Assembly: GCA_903858555.1 (NCBI GenBank)
Contig: CAIOJG010000112.1
Span: 1 to 8,066 of the forward strand
Direction: 5' to 3'
DNA: 8,066 nt
Source of the DNA: Candidatus Magasanikiibacteriota bacterium
GTDB lineage: Bacteria; Patescibacteriota; Patescibacteriia; Magasanikbacterales; GWA2-37-8
Shown in pieces: positions 5,567-8,066 of the stretch (within the stretch, counting starts at the first letter, position 1; every line of letters begins with the position of its first letter). The position numbers were made by a program, and so were the translations under genes. Below the pieces are notes generated by a model that was not told where the DNA came from, did no database searches, and worked only from the letters and a program-made list of their open reading frames with translations.

Positions 5567-6406
5567 ATGGTAATGTCTCCAAACAGAACGAGAGCGGACA
5601 GAAGTACTATAGTAGATATGACTGGTGAAGCGGATGTTCGGTCTGGTACAAGTAACAAAGACAGAATTAAACAGATTTTAGCTCAAATTGATAAGTTGAA
5701 AGCCGGTCAGTCTGAGGTGGTGGATAAACAAGGAAAAAATTTGGACAAAGCCGGTCAAGCTGCGATAAAACATCGTGATAATCCAAGAGAAGGTTCTACT
5801 AAAATTGTAGGTCCTGATGATGACAAAGTATTAATGAGTTTTCCCGGTACTAAACAGTCTCAGGATTTTTATTTTAACAGAGTTAAGGCCGATAGAGAAA
5901 GTTTGCAAAATATTGGCGCGGAGATCAGGGCTTTGAATGAAGAACTGGGTACTTTTGATGAGGCGGAGGTGCAGAGAGTCAAAGACATGCTTGAATCACA
6001 GGAACGTTCACGTCTCGCGCTTGAAGAATCACAGCGTGTTGCTGAAACAGCGCTGGGTAAAGAAAACAAAGAAGTGGTTGGAGTGGTGTATAGTAGTTTG
6101 TTTGAAAAACAAGGACAAGAAACAATTGCTGCTGGTATTTTGAAAGATCGTTTACAAAAATCTTTTCCACAAAGAAATTTTGATGTGGAAAATTTTTTTA
6201 GAAAGCTCGGGATGAAAGATATGCAAGGACAACGCGTGGCAGCTTTGGATGTTAAAAATAATACTGTTAAATTGGTTGGAGAAAAAAATAGGACCGAAGT
6301 TTCACTGGGAGATATTAAAGTGGGGGACAAGGTGAAGGATATAAAAGTTCAGATTTTTGATTTGGGAAAAGGAAATGAAGTTGGTTTTCAAATTAGCTTA
6401 ATATAA
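5567..6406 (+). CDS. Hypothetical protein with central coiled coil (279 aa)
   Basis: This protein is not recognised. The N-terminus (1-100) is polar, rich in Lys, Asp, Gln and Gly and probably disordered, with a short helical part at 31-47. Residues about 105-165 are a long charged helix with heptad-like spacing (E-S-L-Q-N-I-G-A-E-I-R-A-L-N-E-E-L, then V-K-D-M-L-E-S-Q), a likely coiled coil for self-association. The C-terminal third (170-279) looks globular: a helical part (172-217, with N-F-F-R-K-L-G-M) and then a beta-rich end (V-A-A-L-D-V; V-K-L-V-G; V-G-D-K-V-K-D-I-K-V). No signal peptide, membrane segment or catalytic motif is seen. ATG at 5567 has no Shine-Dalgarno; ATG at 5573 (residue 3) is an alternative. 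It follows the 164-aa gene after 41 nt and probably shares its transcript. Its last 19 bp overlap the end of dprA on the other strand. Confidence 0.82.
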   Translation: MVMSPNRTRADRSTIVDMTGEADVRSGTSNKDRIKQILAQIDKLKAGQSEVVDKQGKNLDKAGQAAIKHRDNPREGSTKIVGPDDDKVLMSFPGTKQSQDFYFNRVKADRESLQNIGAEIRALNEELGTFDEAEVQRVKDMLESQERSRLALEESQRVAETALGKENKEVVGVVYSSLFEKQGQETIAAGILKDRLQKSFPQRNFDVENFFRKLGMKDMQGQRVAALDVKNNTVKLVGEKNRTEVSLGDIKVGDKVKDIKVQIFDLGKGNEVGFQISLI

Positions 6407-6425
6407 TTCATACCACCAACATTTT
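6380..6425 (+). terminator. Weak candidate terminator at the convergent junction
   Basis: GTTGGT (6380-6385) can pair with ACCAAC (6415-6420), with a second AATTA/TAATT helix inside (6391-6395 with 6404-6408), followed by ATTTTT. The stem is short, interrupted and AT-rich, so termination here is doubtful. It is the only hairpin-plus-T structure I see near the end of the plus-strand unit, and it overlaps the coding ends of both genes. Confidence 0.22.
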
Positions 6426-7470
6426 TAATTAATCCTTTTATTTCCATCATTACCGAAGTGGAGTTGGTGGTGGCGCTATCTAGCTTTGTTTCCAAAATAA
6501 TCCGATCAATATTTTTTGGTTCTTTGGTAAGGCAATTTAAAATTTTAATTTCTGTTGGGTCATTTGATTCCGGTTTTATTTTTGTTTCAATTTGTTTTAT
6601 AGTTTGTAAATTTAGCGCTTCTAAAATGTCGTTTGGTTCGGTAATAAGTTTGGCACCAAATTTGATAAGGTTGTTTGGTCCTTCACCGGTGGGAGAAGTA
6701 ATATTGTGTGGTATACACATCACTTCACGATTATAATCTAGCGCACAGCGGGCAGTGATAAGCGCGCCGGATTTATTTGGGGCTTCGATTACCAGGGTGC
6801 CGAGTGTCAGACCAGCAACGATGCGATTGCGGGCAGGAAACGTATATTTTTGCGCTTGGAAATTCGGTGGATATTCGGAGATTAAAGCACCGTTATTTTC
6901 TAAAATTTTTTTCGCTAGTGATTGGTGCTCGACCGGATAAATATGTTTGTTGTCCAAGCCAGAGCCGAGCACAGCGACGGTCGTGCCTTTGGCGTCGATA
7001 GTTGTTTTGTGGGCGACACCATCTATGCCTAGAGCTAGGCCACTGACGATGACAACGCCTTGTGATGCTAGCGAAGTCACTAGATCTTCACAAATGGTTT
7101 GTCCGTATGTGGTGAGTCGACGTGTGCCAACTACAGCCAAGGCCGGGGATTCATTGGGTGGTAAAATGCCGCGATAAAAAAGTGTGTGTGGTGGGTCGGT
7201 GATTTCGGCAAGGAGAGCAGGGTAAAGCGGTTCTCCTAGTGACACGGTTTTGATTTCTTCTTTTTCTAAACGTTCTAAAATTTTATCAATTGGATTTTGA
7301 TCGCGCCAAGTTAAAAATTCAAAAGCAATGGTGTCTTCGATTCCGGCTTTGATTATTTCATCCAGCTCGGCATCGTATAAATTTTTTAAATCAAAAAAAT
7401 ATTCTTTGAGATGAGAATAACGACGGTAAGTGATTTTTGGAAAGTGAGCCAACCAAGCGTGATAGTTCAC
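6388..7470 (-). CDS. dprA: DNA processing protein DprA (Smf)
   Basis: DprA binds incoming single-stranded DNA during natural transformation and loads RecA on it; the family is also kept in bacteria not known to be competent. The 360-aa protein has a helical N-terminal domain (1-75), then the Rossmann-like core with its signatures: V-V-G-T-R-R (113-118), S-G-L-A-L-G-I-D (143-150) with H154, G-S-G-L-D (169-173), F-P-A-R-N-R-I-V-A-G-L (211-221) and E-A-P-N-K-S-G-A-L-I-T-A (229-240). A small winged-helix-like C-terminus (about 304-360) follows. The start is GTG at 7470, 10 nt after the pth stop; GGAG (7487-7484), inside the pth end, is a distant possible Shine-Dalgarno at 13 nt. It is co-oriented with pth and most likely co-transcribed. 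Its end overlaps the plus-strand 279-aa gene. In many bacteria topA follows dprA directly; here two opposing genes intervene. Confidence 0.96.
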   Translation of the reverse strand: MNYHAWLAHFPKITYRRYSHLKEYFFDLKNLYDAELDEIIKAGIEDTIAFEFLTWRDQNPIDKILERLEKEEIKTVSLGEPLYPALLAEITDPPHTLFYRGILPPNESPALAVVGTRRLTTYGQTICEDLVTSLASQGVVIVSGLALGIDGVAHKTTIDAKGTTVAVLGSGLDNKHIYPVEHQSLAKKILENNGALISEYPPNFQAQKYTFPARNRIVAGLTLGTLVIEAPNKSGALITARCALDYNREVMCIPHNITSPTGEGPNNLIKFGAKLITEPNDILEALNLQTIKQIETKIKPESNDPTEIKILNCLTKEPKNIDRIILETKLDSATTNSTSVMMEIKGLIKNVGGMNYIKLI

Positions 7471-7480
7471 AGCCTAAAGA

Positions 7481-8020
7481 TTACTCCATCAAAGCGAGGC
7501 GTTTGATTTCCGCAATGGCATTGTCGAGTGCGGGTTGTAATATTTTAAACTCCTCCTTAGTGAATTTATTTAATACAAAGTCGCTGATAATAGCAATTTT
7601 TTCTTTTTCAATTGGGCCAACACCGATACGGACGCGAGTAAAATCTTTGGTGCCTAAAGTTTCGATGATGGATTTGATGCCGTTGTGTCCGGCCGCGCCA
7701 CGATTGGTCTGAATGCGGATTTCACCAACCGGGATATCTTTGTCATCGTGAACTACGATAATATCTTTTTCTAAAAAGCGATAAAAATTTACCAAAGCGC
7801 GTACGGCCATGCCGGAGTTGTTCATGAAAGTCATTGGCTTGGCCAAGATAGCTTTAGTGCGGCCGAGTTTTAGATCAAAAGTTTCGGCCTGCATTTTAGC
7901 GGATTTTTTTCCGGTTAATTTTTCTTGGGCGATTAATTTATCCAAAGCCATCCAACCGGCATTGTGGCGGGTTAGTTCGTATTCATGACCGGGATTTCCC
8001 AAAGCAATTATTAGTTTCAT
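7481..8020 (-). CDS. pth: Peptidyl-tRNA hydrolase
   Basis: Pth cleaves the ester bond of peptidyl-tRNAs released by stalled ribosomes and so recycles tRNA. The 179-aa length is typical. Conserved residues are in place: N9 in L-G-N-P-G, H19 (catalytic base) in T-R-H-N-A-G, N67 in K-P-M-T-F-M-N-N-S-G, D92 in V-V-H-D-D-K-D-I-P, and N113 in G-H-N-G. The glycine-rich loop before G-H-N-G reads T-N-R-G-A-A (105-110) instead of the common K-x-G-G-x-x-G; I recall this form from Patescibacteria sequences. ATG at 8020 gives the canonical M-K-L-I-I-A-L-G-N-P-G start; no strong Shine-Dalgarno is seen. An open frame from the window edge ends 2 nt before it and dprA follows after 10 nt, suggesting an operon. 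Confidence 0.97.
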   Translation of the reverse strand: MKLIIALGNPGHEYELTRHNAGWMALDKLIAQEKLTGKKSAKMQAETFDLKLGRTKAILAKPMTFMNNSGMAVRALVNFYRFLEKDIIVVHDDKDIPVGEIRIQTNRGAAGHNGIKSIIETLGTKDFTRVRIGVGPIEKEKIAIISDFVLNKFTKEEFKILQPALDNAIAEIKRLALME

Positions 8021-8022
8021 AA

Positions 8023-8066
8023 TTATTCGGTATAACCTATTTCATTTTTTAATTTATTTATTCTGG
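8023..8066 (-). CDS. Possible 3' end of an upstream gene (13 codons plus stop)
   Basis: One minus-strand frame is open from the window edge to a TAA at 8025-8023, encoding R-I-N-K-L-K-N-E-I-G-Y-T-E. The stop lies 2 nt before the pth ATG, the spacing expected for a gene co-transcribed with pth. The residues look like the end of a charged helix. The other two frames contain stops in this stretch. Thirteen codons are too few to prove a gene or name it. Confidence 0.4.
   Translation of the reverse strand, partial: RINKLKNEIGYTE

Noticed and set aside
5869..6330. 153-codon minus-strand frame opposite the 279-aa gene.
   Set aside because: Rich in Ser, Cys and Phe as expected of an antisense shadow of Glu/Lys-rich helices; no start signal or neighbour support.
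1..8066. Search for tRNA genes, CRISPR repeats, transposon ends, toxin-antitoxin pairs and TGA recoding.
   Set aside because: Intergenic gaps are 115 bp or less and hold only the promoters, leader and terminator listed; no repeat arrays seen; TGA is used as a stop in pyk and dprA.

Overview
The window reads as a chromosomal housekeeping segment from a small-genome bacterium, most likely a member of the Patescibacteria (Candidate Phyla Radiation). This is inferred from several traits: very tight gene packing with no gap above about 115 bp, divergent short versions of universal proteins, a pyruvate kinase lacking its C-terminal domain, a Pth with an 'NRGAAGHNG' loop, small orphan proteins, few Shine-Dalgarno sites and moderately AT-rich DNA. 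TGA acts as a stop and no in-frame TGA is read through, so the code is standard (table 11) and not the recoded Gracilibacteria/SR1 code. Ribosomal protein L1 is present, which argues against the parcubacterial groups that have lost it. No tRNA, rRNA, CRISPR array, transposase or phage gene is visible.

Layout. Left block, minus strand: rplA (L1), a strong intrinsic terminator, then a short pyruvate kinase whose stop overlaps the ATG of a partial gene (tentatively a PEP-utilising enzyme) that runs off the left edge. rplA has its own consensus promoter and a structured leader that resembles the L1-binding site of 23S rRNA. Middle block, minus strand: topA followed after 2 nt by a four-helix membrane protein. 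Then comes a plus-strand block of two orphan genes (164 and 279 aa), driven by a perfect consensus promoter that is interleaved back-to-back with the topA promoter. Right block, minus strand: the last codons of an unknown gene, pth, then dprA, which meets the second orphan gene tail-to-tail with a 19-bp overlap.

How it fits together. dprA followed by topA is a common bacterial gene order. Here the two plus-strand orphan genes sit between them in the opposite orientation, so they look like an inserted or inverted cassette. The -35 boxes of the topA and orphan promoters form one palindrome, so the two promoters should compete for RNA polymerase.

The best candidate for an undescribed regulatory device is the rplA leader. 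It combines an L1-rRNA mimic with a downstream hairpin that hides the Shine-Dalgarno, and an alternative helix that would free the Shine-Dalgarno only when the L1 mimic is open. No new defence or mobile system is evident. The two orphan genes and the membrane protein are the true unknowns.
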